Shown: positions 25,122 through 34,981 of the stretch, one piece after another
How the letters are laid out: each line of letters opens with the position of its first letter
Position numbering within the stretch: position 1 is the first letter of the stretch
NCBI GenBank assembly: GCA_014534425.1
Contig: JACVRN010000009.1
Coordinates: 1-64,000 of the forward strand
Source of the DNA: Pyrinomonadaceae bacterium
GTDB taxonomy: Bacteria > Acidobacteriota > Blastocatellia > Pyrinomonadales > Pyrinomonadaceae
Direction of reading: 5' to 3'
Length of the DNA: 64,000 nt
Notes under the pieces: model-generated
Database searches by the model: none
What the model was told of the DNA's origin: nothing
Seen by the model: the letters and a program-made list of their open reading frames with translations, nothing else
Program-made: the position numbers and the translations under genes

Positions 25122-25137
25122 TGGCACGCTCGTTGCT
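25122..25137 (+). promoter_or_regulatory. Sigma-54 (-24/-12) promoter
   Basis: TGGCAC (25122-25127), 5 bp, then TTGCT (25133-25137). The GG and GC doublets are exactly 10 bp apart, matching the sigma-54 consensus fully. The predicted start is about 25148, giving a leader of about 64 nt before the gene at 25212. A perfect palindrome CTTAAATTTAAG at 25090-25101 lies just upstream. The rest of the 277-bp gap shows no gene. Confidence 0.7.
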
Positions 25138-25211
25138 CTTACTCCATGCGCGCCAGGTCGAGAGGCTGCGCGGCTCTTATTTAAGATTGATTGAAAGCTT
25201 GAGCGGTCATC

Positions 25212-25940
25212 ATGTTTCAGTTTCATAAAAATCTGGCGCGGCGGCTCTTTGCATCTCTGATTCTAGTAGCGCTCGTGGCGGCAAATGTTCTTCCGGCCCT
25301 GGCTCAAACCAGACGCACGCGCCGCACGCCTCGCCTGACCAGAGCGACGCGACCCGTGAGAAACACGTCGCCCGCTTACTACAACGTGCCTGCCGGACAG
25401 GTCGTGCAGGTTCGCATGAACGAGCAGATAAGCTCTGAGACGGCGCGCATAGGCGACCGCTTTACGACTACCACGGTGATTCCGATTTACGTGCGCGGCG
25501 TTGAGGTCATTCCGGCGGGGAGCACGATTACAGGGCGCGTGACGAACGTCAAACGCGCTCAGCGCAAGAGCAAGGCGGGCTGGATTCAGGTTGCTTTCGT
25601 CTCGTTGCAACTGCCCAACGGCACTACGCGCGCCATCAACGGTTCTTTGACAGCCCTTCAGAACGAGACGGCCACCTATGACGAAGAAGGACAGGTGACG
25701 GGCAGAGGCTCTACAAAGCGCAACGTAGTCTTCATAGGCGGCGGCGCAGCCACGGGCGCTCTGATAGGCGCAATCGCAGGCGGCGGCAAGGGTGCAGGCA
25801 TTGGCGCAGGCATAGGAGCAGGACTTGGCGTCGCGGGCGCTTATTTCTCTAAGGGCAAAGAGGCCGTGGTGAAGCCGGGCACGGAGTTCGGCATCATACT
25901 CAATCAGAGTGTGGCGCTGCCCGCTTCTACTGTTCGTTGA
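25212..25940 (+). CDS. Exported glycine-zipper protein
   Basis: A 242-residue protein with a Sec signal (LFASLILVALVAANVLPALAQ), an Arg/Thr-rich linker and a beta-domain (about 55-155: YNVPAGQVVQVRMNEQISSE, GVEVIPAGSTITGRVTNVKR). That domain resembles those seen with TrbI/SAF-like 'hydrophobic plug' proteins. A Gly-rich zipper helix follows (about 175-215: GGGAATGALIGAIAGGGKGA), probably membrane-inserting, and then a C-terminal beta strand. No function is known. It stands alone behind a consensus sigma-54 promoter and is followed by two structured hairpins. Confidence 0.82.
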   Translation: MFQFHKNLARRLFASLILVALVAANVLPALAQTRRTRRTPRLTRATRPVRNTSPAYYNVPAGQVVQVRMNEQISSETARIGDRFTTTTVIPIYVRGVEVIPAGSTITGRVTNVKRAQRKSKAGWIQVAFVSLQLPNGTTRAINGSLTALQNETATYDEEGQVTGRGSTKRNVVFIGGGAATGALIGAIAGGGKGAGIGAGIGAGLGVAGAYFSKGKEAVVKPGTEFGIILNQSVALPASTVR

Positions 25941-25987
25941 AAATTTTTACGAGATCGGTAGCCCTCGCGGTTGCCGGTATGGAGGGG

Positions 25988-26124
25988 GCTTGCACGCGAA
26001 GGGGAGAGCGCGTGCAAGCTTCCAACAAGATTGAGGAATCGGTCGTTCCTGTTAAGACGTAAGTGAGCGACCGTCGAAAGAGAGACCCGTTTGCGAAGGG
26101 GAGAGCGCAAACGGGTCTCTCTTT
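25988..26124 (+). ncRNA. Twin hairpins with identical 10-nt loops
   Basis: Hairpin 1: GCTTGCACGCG (25988-25998) / CGCGTGCAAGC (26009-26019). Hairpin 2: a perfect 19-bp stem, 26077-26095 with 26106-26124. Both enclose exactly AAGGGGAGAG, so GCGAAGGGGAGAGCGC occurs twice while the outer stems differ in sequence but keep pairing. A smaller stem CGGTCG/CGACCG (26040-26045, 26068-26073) lies between. It could be a structured 3' UTR, a small RNA or a protein-binding tandem element. Confidence 0.4.
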
Positions 26125-26130
26125 ATATTA
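26077..26130 (+). terminator. Strong intrinsic terminator between convergent genes
   Basis: A perfect 19-bp stem beginning AAAGAGAGACCCG (26077) and ending CTCTCTTT (26124), followed by ATATTA. The T-rich right arm end plus tail fits a terminator for the plus-strand secreted-protein gene. It may also stop pyrC transcription on the other strand. Confidence 0.8.
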
Positions 26131-26144
26131 AGGTAAAACTCTGC

Positions 26145-27494
26145 CTATCGCTTTGCTTCTATCTCTTCCCTCTTATTCGCCTCGTTCCGCTCTCTGATCT
26201 GTTTCAACTCAGGGTGCTCGTAGACTATGCGGCCTGCGACGATTGTGGCGACCACAGCGCCGCGAAATTGCCAGCCATCAAACGGAGTGTTGCGGCTCCT
26301 TGATTTGGATTTCGCGGCATCGAAAGTCCAGCTTAAATCCGGGTCTAGAATCGTCACGTCTCCGATTGCGCCTTGCTTCAGCGTGCCTCTGTCCGCGAGC
26401 CTGAAGATACGTGCGGGATTGACGGAGCAGAGTTCTACGAGTCGCTCTAAACCTATGACGCCTTCGTGAACCAGCCTGTCCAGCGCCAGGGCGACTCCCG
26501 TTTCAAGCCCCGTGACGCCGAAAGGCGCGTGGTCGTACTCAAGCGCTTTTTCGTCCGCGTGGTGTGGCGCGTGGTCTGTGGCTATGGCGTCAATCGTTCC
26601 GTCTCTTAATCCTTCGAGAACGGCGTAGACGTGCTCGCGGCTTCGCAAAGGCGGGTTCATCTTAGTGTTTGTGTCGTAGCCTTCCACGACTTCGTCCGTC
26701 AGCGCCCAGTGATGCGGCGCGACCTCGCACGTCACGTCAAGCCCCTTGTGCTTGGCGCGTCTGACGGCCTCAATCGCCCCGCGCGTGGAGACGTGCGCCA
26801 GATGAACGCGCGCTCCCGTCAATTCCGCAAGCAGGCAGTCACGAATCGCATCAATCTCTTCAGCCGCAGCAGGCATCCCGCGAAGTCCCAGAATCAGAGA
26901 CATGCGCCCTTCGTGCATCACTCCGCCTGCAACCAGCGAGCGCTCTTCGCAGTGGTCAACGACCACAAGGTCAAAGCCGCGCGCGTACTCCATAGCCCGC
27001 CGCATCATCCCCGAAGAAGGCACAGGCCGCCCGTCATCGGAAACGGCCACAATACCTGCGCGTTTCATCTCGCCCATCTCGGCCAACTCCGCGCCGCCCG
27101 AAGCCTTGGTAATCGCGCCTATGGGAAAGACGTTGGCGAGATGTGCGCGCTCGGCCTGCTCAATGATAAAGCGTGTGACGGCGGGATTGTCGTTGACTGG
27201 GTCTGTGTTCGGCATGGCGCAGACGCTTGTCCAGCCGCCCGCCACAGCCGCACGCGCGCCCGTCTCAATCGTCTCCTTGTACTCCTGCCCAGGCTCTCGC
27301 AGGTGAACGTGCATGTCTATGAAGCCGGGAGCGACGACCAGCCCCGTGGCGTCGAAGACCTGTGCGTCTTCGGGAGCATCTTCGCCCGGTTTAAGCACGG
27401 CTGCGACGCGCCCCTTTTCAATCAGCAGGTCACGGCCCGCGTTCTCGCCCACGGTCGGGTCAATCAGATAGCCGCCTTTGATTAACAGTCTCAT
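26145..27494 (-). CDS. pyrC: Dihydroorotase
   Basis: Cyclises carbamoyl-aspartate to dihydroorotate in UMP synthesis. A class I, Bacillus-type amidohydrolase of 449 residues: metal site [20 protein letters not shown] (His62, His64), later ligands in [33 protein letters not shown] and [18 protein letters not shown]. The ATG at 27494 lies 15 bp downstream of pyrB on the same strand, completing pyrR-pyrB-pyrC. The C-terminus is rich in charged residues. Confidence 0.96.
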   Translation of the reverse strand: MRLLIKGGYLIDPTVGENAGRDLLIEKGRVAAVLKPGEDAPEDAQVFDATGLVVAPGFIDMHVHLREPGQEYKETIETGARAAVAGGWTSVCAMPNTDPVNDNPAVTRFIIEQAERAHLANVFPIGAITKASGGAELAEMGEMKRAGIVAVSDDGRPVPSSGMMRRAMEYARGFDLVVVDHCEERSLVAGGVMHEGRMSLILGLRGMPAAAEEIDAIRDCLLAELTGARVHLAHVSTRGAIEAVRRAKHKGLDVTCEVAPHHWALTDEVVEGYDTNTKMNPPLRSREHVYAVLEGLRDGTIDAIATDHAPHHADEKALEYDHAPFGVTGLETGVALALDRLVHEGVIGLERLVELCSVNPARIFRLADRGTLKQGAIGDVTILDPDLSWTFDAAKSKSRSRNTPFDGWQFRGAVVATIVAGRIVYEHPELKQIRERNEANKREEIEAKR

Positions 27495-27509
27495 CTGTCC
27501 TGTCGGTTC

Positions 27510-28490
27510 CTATTCTCCAATCCTCTTTGTCGTGTCATCAACGTCGCCGCCCGCTCTTCCGCCTCCCGCCAGCAGGTAAAGAATAGCCATGCGAACGGCC
27601 ACGCCGTTTGAAACCTGGTCGAGTATCAGAGAGCGCGAGCCGTCTGCCACTTCAGAGCTTATTTCTATGCCGCGATTCATGGGGCCAGGGTGCATGACAA
27701 TCGCGTCCTGTGAAGCCAGCGTCAGATGCTCCAGGTGCAGGCCGTAATGCACGGCGTACTCGCGCATGGAAGGGAAGAAGGCGGACGTTTGCCGCTCGCG
27801 CTGAATGCGTAGAATCATCACCACGTCCGCGCCTTCAATCGCATCCTCTATGCGGCGCTCGACTCTCAAACCCTTCTCCACAAGCTCGGTGAAATCTTTG
27901 GGAACGAGCGTGCCCGGCCCCGCCACAGAGACGCTTGCGCCGAGCGCCGTCAACAGGTGTATGTTCGAGCGCGCCACTCTTGAATGAAGAATGTCGCCGA
28001 TGATGGCTACCTTAAGCCCCTCGATTCCGCCTTTATGCTCGCGTATGGTCAGAGCATCGAGTAGAGCCTGCGTCGGGTGCTCGTGCGAGCCGTCGCCTGC
28101 GTTGACTATGCCAGCGCGACAGATGCGCGCTAGTTGGTGCGGCGCGCCCGCGCAATTGTGGCGAATGACTATGCAATCGGGAGCCATAGCCTCAAGATTG
28201 CGCGCGGTATCAAGAAGAGTCTCGCCCTTTGTGACGCTTGAGCTTGACGCGGAGATGTTGATGGCATCCGCCGAAAGCCGCTTGGCAGCAATCTCGAAAG
28301 AGGTGCGCGTGCGCGTGGAAGCCTCGAAGAAGAGATTAATCACGGTGCGCCCGCGCAAAGTAGGAACCTTCTTAATCTCGCGGCGTGACACGTCGCGGAA
28401 GCTCTCAGCCGTATCAAGGATGTGCGTAATCTCTGCGGGTGAAAGCTCGCGTATGCCAAGCAAATCTTTTCGATTAAAATTCGTGCTCAT
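27510..28490 (-). CDS. pyrB: Aspartate carbamoyltransferase catalytic subunit
   Basis: Condenses carbamoyl phosphate with aspartate. The 326 residues show the carbamoyl-phosphate loop [19 protein letters not shown] (58-65 core), [47 protein letters not shown] and [13 protein letters not shown]. The ATG at 28490 is unusual in that AAAAAAGG directly abuts it. It lies downstream of an intrinsic terminator that follows pyrR, so its expression is likely controlled by attenuation. No pyrI regulatory subunit is present. Confidence 0.97.
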   Translation of the reverse strand: MSTNFNRKDLLGIRELSPAEITHILDTAESFRDVSRREIKKVPTLRGRTVINLFFEASTRTRTSFEIAAKRLSADAINISASSSSVTKGETLLDTARNLEAMAPDCIVIRHNCAGAPHQLARICRAGIVNAGDGSHEHPTQALLDALTIREHKGGIEGLKVAIIGDILHSRVARSNIHLLTALGASVSVAGPGTLVPKDFTELVEKGLRVERRIEDAIEGADVVMILRIQRERQTSAFFPSMREYAVHYGLHLEHLTLASQDAIVMHPGPMNRGIEISSEVADGSRSLILDQVSNGVAVRMAILYLLAGGGRAGGDVDDTTKRIGE

Positions 28491-28504
28491 CCTTTTTTGC
28501 GCGC

Positions 28505-28533
28505 AATAAAAAAGCGGCCATCGCTGACCGCTT
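28505..28533 (-). terminator. Terminator/attenuator between pyrR and pyrB
   Basis: On the minus strand AAGCGG and CCGCTT (outer arms at 28512-28533) form a stem with internal TC/GG mismatches, followed by TTTTTTATT. It occupies the 47-bp pyrR-pyrB gap, the position of PyrR-controlled attenuators in other bacteria. I could not identify a PyrR-binding loop sequence with certainty. Confidence 0.65.
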
Positions 28534-28537
28534 CCCT

Positions 28538-29101
28538 TTAACTCTCCGCCGTGGGCCGCTCGACGATGGCGACGCCTTCTTCCTCGTCAAAATCCGTGAG
28601 CATCACTTTTATTATCTCGCTCTTTTTCGTAGGCACGACCTTGCCAATGTAGTCCGCCTGAATCGGCAACTCCCTGTGCTCTTTGCCACGGTCAATCAGC
28701 ACGGCCAGTTGCACGCGGCGCGGGCGACCGAAATCAATCAATTGGTCAAGCGCCGCGCGGATTGTGCGCCCGGTGTAGAGCACGTCGTCAATCAGGACTA
28801 TGTTGCGGCCCTCTATGTCGCCGGGCAGTTCCGTGCGATTGACCACGGGATTGACGCCTACGGTCGAAAGGTCGTCGCGGTAAAGAGTGATGTCCAGGAT
28901 GCCTACGGGCGGGCGATTGCCTTCGAGGTCTGCAATCTTATCTGCCATGCGCTCGGCCAAGGGGACTCCGCGACGGCGTATTCCCACCAGATAAAGATCT
29001 GTCGCGCCGTGATTCTCTTCCACAATCTCCGAAGCGAGCCGAGCCAGAGCGCGATTGATACGCGCCCCGTCCATGATGCGTGCCTTCTCTACAAAATCCA
29101 T
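28538..29101 (-). CDS. pyrR: Bifunctional pyr operon regulator / uracil phosphoribosyltransferase PyrR
   Basis: PyrR binds pyr mRNA when UMP is high and promotes attenuation; it also has uracil phosphoribosyltransferase activity. The 187 residues include the PRPP-binding motif [39 protein letters not shown] and the family segment [12 protein letters not shown]. The C-terminal ~20 residues are acidic. It is first gene of pyrR-pyrB-pyrC. A terminator between it and pyrB supports intercistronic control. Confidence 0.95.
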   Translation of the reverse strand: MDFVEKARIMDGARINRALARLASEIVEENHGATDLYLVGIRRRGVPLAERMADKIADLEGNRPPVGILDITLYRDDLSTVGVNPVVNRTELPGDIEGRNIVLIDDVLYTGRTIRAALDQLIDFGRPRRVQLAVLIDRGKEHRELPIQADYIGKVVPTKKSEIIKVMLTDFDEEEGVAIVERPTAES

Positions 29102-29205
29102 TGGCGTTGGATACTAACAAGAACAGTGGCGCGTGACAAGTGAGGAAGCAGGACGGCTCTCTTTATGAATGTTCCTGAGTAAGCGTTGAGAGTCGTGCCG
29201 CGCGC

Positions 29206-29991
29206 TCAATCGCCGTCAAGCAGCGAGATGGTCTTGATGTAGGGCCGCCCGCGTCTGAAGACGTAGGTGACTTGTTGCAGGTAGAGATGGTTGTGCAGGA
29301 TGCCGCCGTTGAAATCCCAATCACATCTCCCGTTCGCGCATTCCCACAACGGCCTCGTCTCCCTAACGGGTAACCCGCCTTCCACCTCGCGGCTTTTGAG
29401 CCAGCGTTCGGCCTGTGCGAGCGTCCTGAAGGTTCTTATCTCATACTGATCCTTCGAGCCATCTTCGGCAAGCGAATGCGTTATCTCGATTCTTACCTTC
29501 CCCAGATAAGGGCGGCGGGCATCCAGGCGGCCAAGCGCCCTTGATCCATAAGCGTCATCAATCGCTTTCATCAGCTGCTCAAGCGGCGAGTCCGAATAAT
29601 ACTGCGGAAAGAACGAAGCCTTGGTAGGGGTGCCGACGACTTCCCAACTGGAGAGCGAATACTCTCCTTCAAGATTCTTATAGACGATTGCGCGCACGTC
29701 CTTCGTGTCGCCGCTAGCCCACACTTTCATGCTGAGCCTGTAGTTGCGACCCTTGACGACCTGAACCTCCGCGCTCTGAATCGAATCAAGAAAGTTTAAG
29801 GTGCCATCCTTCAGCCCTTGCTCTCTGACGGCGAAACGGGCCGCAGCCGCTACTTCGGCGCTGCCTGTGGGAGTTTTGACGTATCCGCCAGCGACAGGCG
29901 CTCGCTGCGCGAAAGCGGCGCTCGCACAGCTTAAAACCATGCTCAGCGCGGCGACGACAATCAGTCGGCTCTTTTTCACTCGTAACCTCAT
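29206..29991 (-). CDS. Exported protein with cystatin-like domain
   Basis: A signal peptide (LIVVAALSMVLSCASAAFAQ) is followed by a cystatin-like segment. It has GG at residues 35-36, the helix EVAAAARFAVREQG, then the papain-binding loop EVQVVKGRNYRLSMKV, with QVVKG at 77-81 matching QxVxG. The remaining ~150 residues have no family I recognise, with a Cys pair in ECANGRCDW. Cystatins inhibit papain-like cysteine proteases, so this may be an extracytoplasmic inhibitor. It sits between pyrR and another exported protein with no obvious functional link. Confidence 0.75.
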   Translation of the reverse strand: MRLRVKKSRLIVVAALSMVLSCASAAFAQRAPVAGGYVKTPTGSAEVAAAARFAVREQGLKDGTLNFLDSIQSAEVQVVKGRNYRLSMKVWASGDTKDVRAIVYKNLEGEYSLSSWEVVGTPTKASFFPQYYSDSPLEQLMKAIDDAYGSRALGRLDARRPYLGKVRIEITHSLAEDGSKDQYEIRTFRTLAQAERWLKSREVEGGLPVRETRPLWECANGRCDWDFNGGILHNHLYLQQVTYVFRRGRPYIKTISLLDGD

Positions 29992-30110
29992 AAAGTTTCA
30001 GCGACTCCTTTGGCCGACCGCCGCGAGGACGTGAAGGCGGTCAGTTGTGTAAGTCACTACACCGGACGCGCGGCTTCAATCTATTTTGCAGTAAGCGGCA
30101 GTTCGCGCGG

Positions 30111-30671
30111 CTACCGGCTTTTGGCATAAGCGTTGTCGGCCATGCGTCGGGCCTCTTCGTTGGGATTCGCGCTCTTCTTCACGTCAACCTCGAAATCAAT
30201 CTTCCGGTCTTTAAGGCCGACGACCCTCAGCACCTCTCCTATCTTCTTTTTCGCAGCCGGGTCACTCTCTTCGTCGTTCACGTCGCGCCTGAAAATCACT
30301 GCGAAGGGCACACCGTCCGCTAGCCGCCACTCTACCTTGCGCGTGTAAATGGGGTCGCTTATGGACAGCATCTCATACACAACGCTCTCTGCGTCTCTAC
30401 CCTTTATGCGAACCTCGAACTGCGTGATAGCTCCGTGCGAGGCGAGCAGGATTTCGTAACCGCCGTAGCCCTTACAGACGAATGGAATGTCGTCCCCCCT
30501 GGCCTCCAACTCCCGTTCCTCTGCCTTCGTCACCGCGCTACGGCACTGTGTATTGAGGTCTGTGTAGACGCTTGAGAAATTTATCTTGCGCTTTCCTTCG
30601 GGCGCGCCTTGCCCGAAGCCTTGCGCCGTTGCCGAAATAAGCAAGAGCGCGATGACGATTGTCTTGTTCAT
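30111..30671 (-). CDS. Exported protein, paralogue of the gene at 43657
   Basis: A 186-residue protein with signal peptide (IVIALLLISATAQGFGQ). It shares a pattern with the protein at 43657-44193: SVYTDL and two Cys (QCRSA, VCKGYGGYEILL), VEWRLADGVPFAVIFR, and NPNEEARRMADNAYAKS at the C-terminus. No known domain. GGAG precedes the ATG at 30671; a frame extends 5 codons upstream without support. The two copies define a small secreted family of this genome. Confidence 0.78.
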   Translation of the reverse strand: MNKTIVIALLLISATAQGFGQGAPEGKRKINFSSVYTDLNTQCRSAVTKAEERELEARGDDIPFVCKGYGGYEILLASHGAITQFEVRIKGRDAESVVYEMLSISDPIYTRKVEWRLADGVPFAVIFRRDVNDEESDPAAKKKIGEVLRVVGLKDRKIDFEVDVKKSANPNEEARRMADNAYAKSR

Positions 30672-30808
30672 ACCAATCTCCTTCAAACTGTTTCACAGCC
30701 ACCTTGCGCTTGAAAGGACGGAAGCGGCCACGGCCTCTTGCGCGCGATTCTGGGCTTGCGGCAGCTTTGCACTGAAAACTGAAAACTGTAAACTGAAAAC
30801 CGTCTTCG

Positions 30809-31924
30809 ATGCTCTATCATTCCATACTCCGACCCATTCTCTTCAGGCTGCCGCCTGAAGCCGCTCATGAGATGGCGCTCCATTTTTGCGAGGCGGGGCT
30901 GCGCCCTCGCGTCTTGAGAAGCATGATGGCGCGCCGCTACGCGAGCGAGCCTTTCAAAGATTTGCGCCGCTTCGGTCTTTCGTTTAATAGCCCTGTAGGC
31001 TTAGCCGCAGGCTTTGACAAGAACGGCGTGGCGGTCGAAGGATTGTCTGCGCTCGGCTTCGGCTTTATAGAGGTCGGGACGGTGACGAATCTGCCGCAGC
31101 CCGGCAACCCGCGCCCGCGCCTCTTTCGTCTTCCGGCGGACAAGGCTCTGATTAATCGCATGGGCTTTAATAATGACGGGGCGCGTCGAGTGGCCGAGCG
31201 TCTCAGCATCAATCGTCCTGCCTGCGTCCTGGGCGTCAACATTGGAAAGAGCCGCGCCGTTGCGGTCGAAGACGCCACAGCCGATTATCTTGCCAGCTTC
31301 GAGAGCGTTTACGAGGTAGCGGATTATGTGGCGGTGAATGTCAGTTCTCCGAATACGCCAGGCCTGCGCGGGCTTCAAAATGCGGACGCGCTCCAAGCTC
31401 TGCTACAGGCGCTACAGGCGCGTAACCGTGAGCTTGCAACACGACGCGCGACCAATCCCCTCCCTTTGCTCGTCAAGATTGCGCCTGATTTGGACGAGCA
31501 CGCGCTGGAAGCCATAGCCGACGTGGCGCTCGGCGCAGGCATCGAGGGCATCATCGCTACGAACACCACTACGAACCGTGCGGGCCTGAAGACTTCCGCA
31601 AGTATCGTGGAGGCGTGCGGCGAAGGGGGCTTAAGCGGCGCTCCGCTTCGCTCGCGCTCTACGGAAGTCATTGCATCCCTTTATAGACGGCTGCGCGGTC
31701 GCATCCCAATCATAGGCGTGGGCGGCATCTTCAGCGCCGACGACGCCTGGGAAAAGATTTGCGCGGGCGCGAGCCTCATACAAATCTACACGGGCTTCAT
31801 CTACGAAGGCGCAGGCTTAGTGCGCGACATTAACAAAGGGCTTCAGGAGAGATTAACCCAGGGTGGATTTCGCAACCTGGACGAAGCCGTTGGCTCAAGC
31901 GTGAAAGCGCCGGTCGCAGCTTAA
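30809..31924 (+). CDS. pyrD: Dihydroorotate dehydrogenase (quinone), class 2
   Basis: Oxidises dihydroorotate to orotate at the membrane with quinone as acceptor. The class 2 features are the N-terminal membrane-association helices ([20 protein letters not shown]), [62 protein letters not shown] with the catalytic Ser, and the FMN loop [16 protein letters not shown]. 371 residues. It is followed 25 bp later by pyrF. No ribosome-binding site is evident, so initiation may be from a short leader. Confidence 0.97.
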   Translation: MLYHSILRPILFRLPPEAAHEMALHFCEAGLRPRVLRSMMARRYASEPFKDLRRFGLSFNSPVGLAAGFDKNGVAVEGLSALGFGFIEVGTVTNLPQPGNPRPRLFRLPADKALINRMGFNNDGARRVAERLSINRPACVLGVNIGKSRAVAVEDATADYLASFESVYEVADYVAVNVSSPNTPGLRGLQNADALQALLQALQARNRELATRRATNPLPLLVKIAPDLDEHALEAIADVALGAGIEGIIATNTTTNRAGLKTSASIVEACGEGGLSGAPLRSRSTEVIASLYRRLRGRIPIIGVGGIFSADDAWEKICAGASLIQIYTGFIYEGAGLVRDINKGLQERLTQGGFRNLDEAVGSSVKAPVAA

Positions 31925-31949
31925 AAGGTCGAACAAGAACAGGAGCCGA

Positions 31950-32708
<759 letters not shown>

Positions 32709-32882
32709 ACGAAGCATTCTTTCTATTCATTATTCACTATCCTTTTGCCTTTCCTCGCTGGTTTGTTATTCTGCCCAGGAAACGAGCGGGAACATCTCTT
32801 GCGCGTGCGCGTGTATTACTGACCGGGCGCGCCCGAAAAGCGTGCGCCAGGTTGGAACCGAAAGCAAAAGGGGAACCGACAT

Positions 32883-34478
32883 TTGAAACGAGAGCTTATG
32901 CTACCGGCAGCCGCCGTCATCCTACTGTTCATCTTTGTGCCGCTTGCGGCGCAAAGCAAGAGGGACGTTGAAAACATCTCTTTCTCTCCGTCAATCTACA
33001 GAGTCGGAGAGCGCCTGACTTACAACGTCTCCTTCTCAAACTTTATCAATGCCGCGCACATAGAGCTTTTCATAGCCAACGGCGGGACTATCTTCGACCG
33101 TCCGGGCCTGGAGCTTCGCGCGCACATTGAGACAACAGAGGTCGTCAACGTGGCGCTCTACAGCATCAACAACGACTACACGACCTTTATTGACCCCGCG
33201 ACGGGGATTCCCTTTCGCTCTACCGAAGTGATACGCGAGGGCGGGAACACCTCCGACCGCACGAGCGAGTACAACGCGCCCGTGGGCGTGGACGCTATTC
33301 CGAACAAGCTGCGACTGGGAGAGTTTCCGGGCCGCTTCGATTTCCTCTCGGCCATCTATCGCCTGCGCGCTCTGCCGCTCGCTGCACGCTCCACCTACTA
33401 CTTTAATATCGTTTACGACCAGATAGAGTACAAAGCGCAACTGAAGGTCGTGGGCCAGGAGATTGTGAAGACCAAGGTCGGCTCATTCAACACCGTCATC
33501 ACGGAAGTTCGCACGAGCGCCGACACCAAGTTCAACGACTACAAGGTCAAGGTCTACTTCAGCGACGACGAGCGCCACGTTCCAGTGCTGATAACTGCGC
33601 GCTACAAGGTCGGAGACATTCGCGCGGAGATTGTAGGCTCTCAACTGCCCGAAGGCGCGCCGCAGTTGACACCGCCGACCGGCCCCGTCACATCAATTCC
33701 CAAGACGCAGCCCACGCCGGTTAATCCGCAGAGGCCGCAGTCGCGCCCTACGCCGCCGCCGAGTCCTACGAACACGGGCGCTGGCGGAGCAGGAGGCGCG
33801 CCGCTCTCCGGCCTTCCCTTCGCCGTCGGCGAGCAGCTTAATTTCAACTTCTATCTGGGCAACAGCCCGCAGCCCGTAGGCACCACCACTTTCCAGGTGC
33901 GCGCTCGCTCAAGATATTTCGGGCGCGACGGATTGCTGCTGGCATTTCGCGGGCAGACGAACAGTGCGCTGCAACGCCTCTTTGCAGTTAATGACCAGAT
34001 AAACTCTTACGTTGACCCGACTACGCTCGTGCCCTTTCGCACGGAGTTGAATCTACAGGAAGGAAGGCGGCGCACCAATGAGACGCTGACCATAGACCAG
34101 GAGCGCGGGAGCATCACTACGGACAAAGGCACCAGGATAGAGATTCCAGTAGGCACGCATGACATCATCTCGGTCTTCTACGCCCTGCGCTCTTTTAATC
34201 TCACGCCCACGAAACGCACAGCCGTCTCGCTTCTGGTCAACGACCGCCCGCTCACACTCTTTATCACCGCTCTCAAGCGCGAAACCATAGAGCTTGGCTC
34301 GCAGAAAGTTCAGGCCGTACAGCTTTCCCTGACGACGGACGACCCGCAGAGCGACCGTTACGCCCTACGCCTGTGGGTCTCGGACGACCGCCGCCGCCTT
34401 CCGCTACGCATCACCGCGACTACTCCACTCGGGCCAGTCCGCGCAGACCTAGCCATCATTCCCGTCACACAGCAGTAA
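32883..34478 (+). CDS. Exported protein with two DUF3108 domains
   Basis: The 531-residue protein has a signal segment (LPAAAVILLFIFVPLAAQ) and two homologous halves. The first spans about 35-275 (YRVGERLTYNVSFSNFINAA, IYRLRALPLAA, KVGSFNTVITEVR); the second about 310-525 (FAVGEQLNFNFYLGNSPQPV, VFYALRSFNL, LGSQKVQAVQLSL). A Pro/Thr-rich linker joins them. DUF3108 domains are beta-barrel-like and of unknown function. The start is TTG at 32883, supported by AGGGGA upstream; an ATG lies 5 codons later. Confidence 0.85.
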   Translation: MKRELMLPAAAVILLFIFVPLAAQSKRDVENISFSPSIYRVGERLTYNVSFSNFINAAHIELFIANGGTIFDRPGLELRAHIETTEVVNVALYSINNDYTTFIDPATGIPFRSTEVIREGGNTSDRTSEYNAPVGVDAIPNKLRLGEFPGRFDFLSAIYRLRALPLAARSTYYFNIVYDQIEYKAQLKVVGQEIVKTKVGSFNTVITEVRTSADTKFNDYKVKVYFSDDERHVPVLITARYKVGDIRAEIVGSQLPEGAPQLTPPTGPVTSIPKTQPTPVNPQRPQSRPTPPPSPTNTGAGGAGGAPLSGLPFAVGEQLNFNFYLGNSPQPVGTTTFQVRARSRYFGRDGLLLAFRGQTNSALQRLFAVNDQINSYVDPTTLVPFRTELNLQEGRRRTNETLTIDQERGSITTDKGTRIEIPVGTHDIISVFYALRSFNLTPTKRTAVSLLVNDRPLTLFITALKRETIELGSQKVQAVQLSLTTDDPQSDRYALRLWVSDDRRRLPLRITATTPLGPVRADLAIIPVTQQ

Positions 34479-34497
34479 TCAAAAAGCGTAGACATGA

Positions 34498-34528
34498 AAT
34501 TGAAATTAAATTTCAATTCGCTTATAAT
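34498..34528 (+). promoter_or_regulatory. feoA promoter overlapped by Fur-like box
   Basis: TTGAAA (34500-34505), 17 bp, TATAAT (34523-34528) is a near-perfect sigma-70-type promoter. A perfect 21-bp palindrome (34498-34518), whose core TGAAATT-A-AATTTCA has the 7-1-7 geometry of Fur sites, covers the -35 and spacer. Iron-loaded Fur binding here would repress feoAB. Confidence 0.78.
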
Positions 34529-34620
34529 CCGTGGCGGATAAGGGAAGCGCTGTTGCTGCTTTCCTCTTTAGATTATCTATCAGCACTAATTTTTTCAGAC
34601 TCGGACGGGAAATCTAGGCC

Positions 34621-34887
34621 ATGTATAGAGCAATGCAGAGCGGCGTAGAGGCTATCAATTCTTCTCTGGCTAACCTGCCGATTGGCGCTCATGCGCGCGT
34701 CATAGCTGTCAACGGCAGTGGCGCAATCGCGCGCAGGTTAATGGAGATGGGCGTCGTGCCCGGAGCGCAGGTGCGCGTCATCAAGGCTGCCCCCTTAGGC
34801 GATCCCATAGAGGTTCGCGTGCGCGGTTATCATCTGGCTCTTCGTCGCACGGAAGCGCAGACGATTACGGTTAGCGCGGGTCAATAA
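34621..34887 (+). CDS. feoA: FeoA ferrous iron transport protein
   Basis: A small SH3-like cytosolic protein needed by FeoB. The 88 residues include LANLPIGAHARVIAV, IARRLMEMGVVPGAQVRVIK and DPIEVRVRGYHLALRRTEA, the standard FeoA core. An ~85-nt leader separates it from the promoter at 34500-34528. Two in-frame ATGs (34621, 34633) are possible starts; neither has a strong Shine-Dalgarno. Confidence 0.94.
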   Translation: MYRAMQSGVEAINSSLANLPIGAHARVIAVNGSGAIARRLMEMGVVPGAQVRVIKAAPLGDPIEVRVRGYHLALRRTEAQTITVSAGQ

Positions 34888-34981
34888 AAGTAATCTTTCC
34901 AGAAGAAAGAGAGCCGAGCGCGCTCGACGGACTCCCCTTCTCTCGCGCCTCTCTTTCTTTCACGGTTGTCCACTCAAAGTA

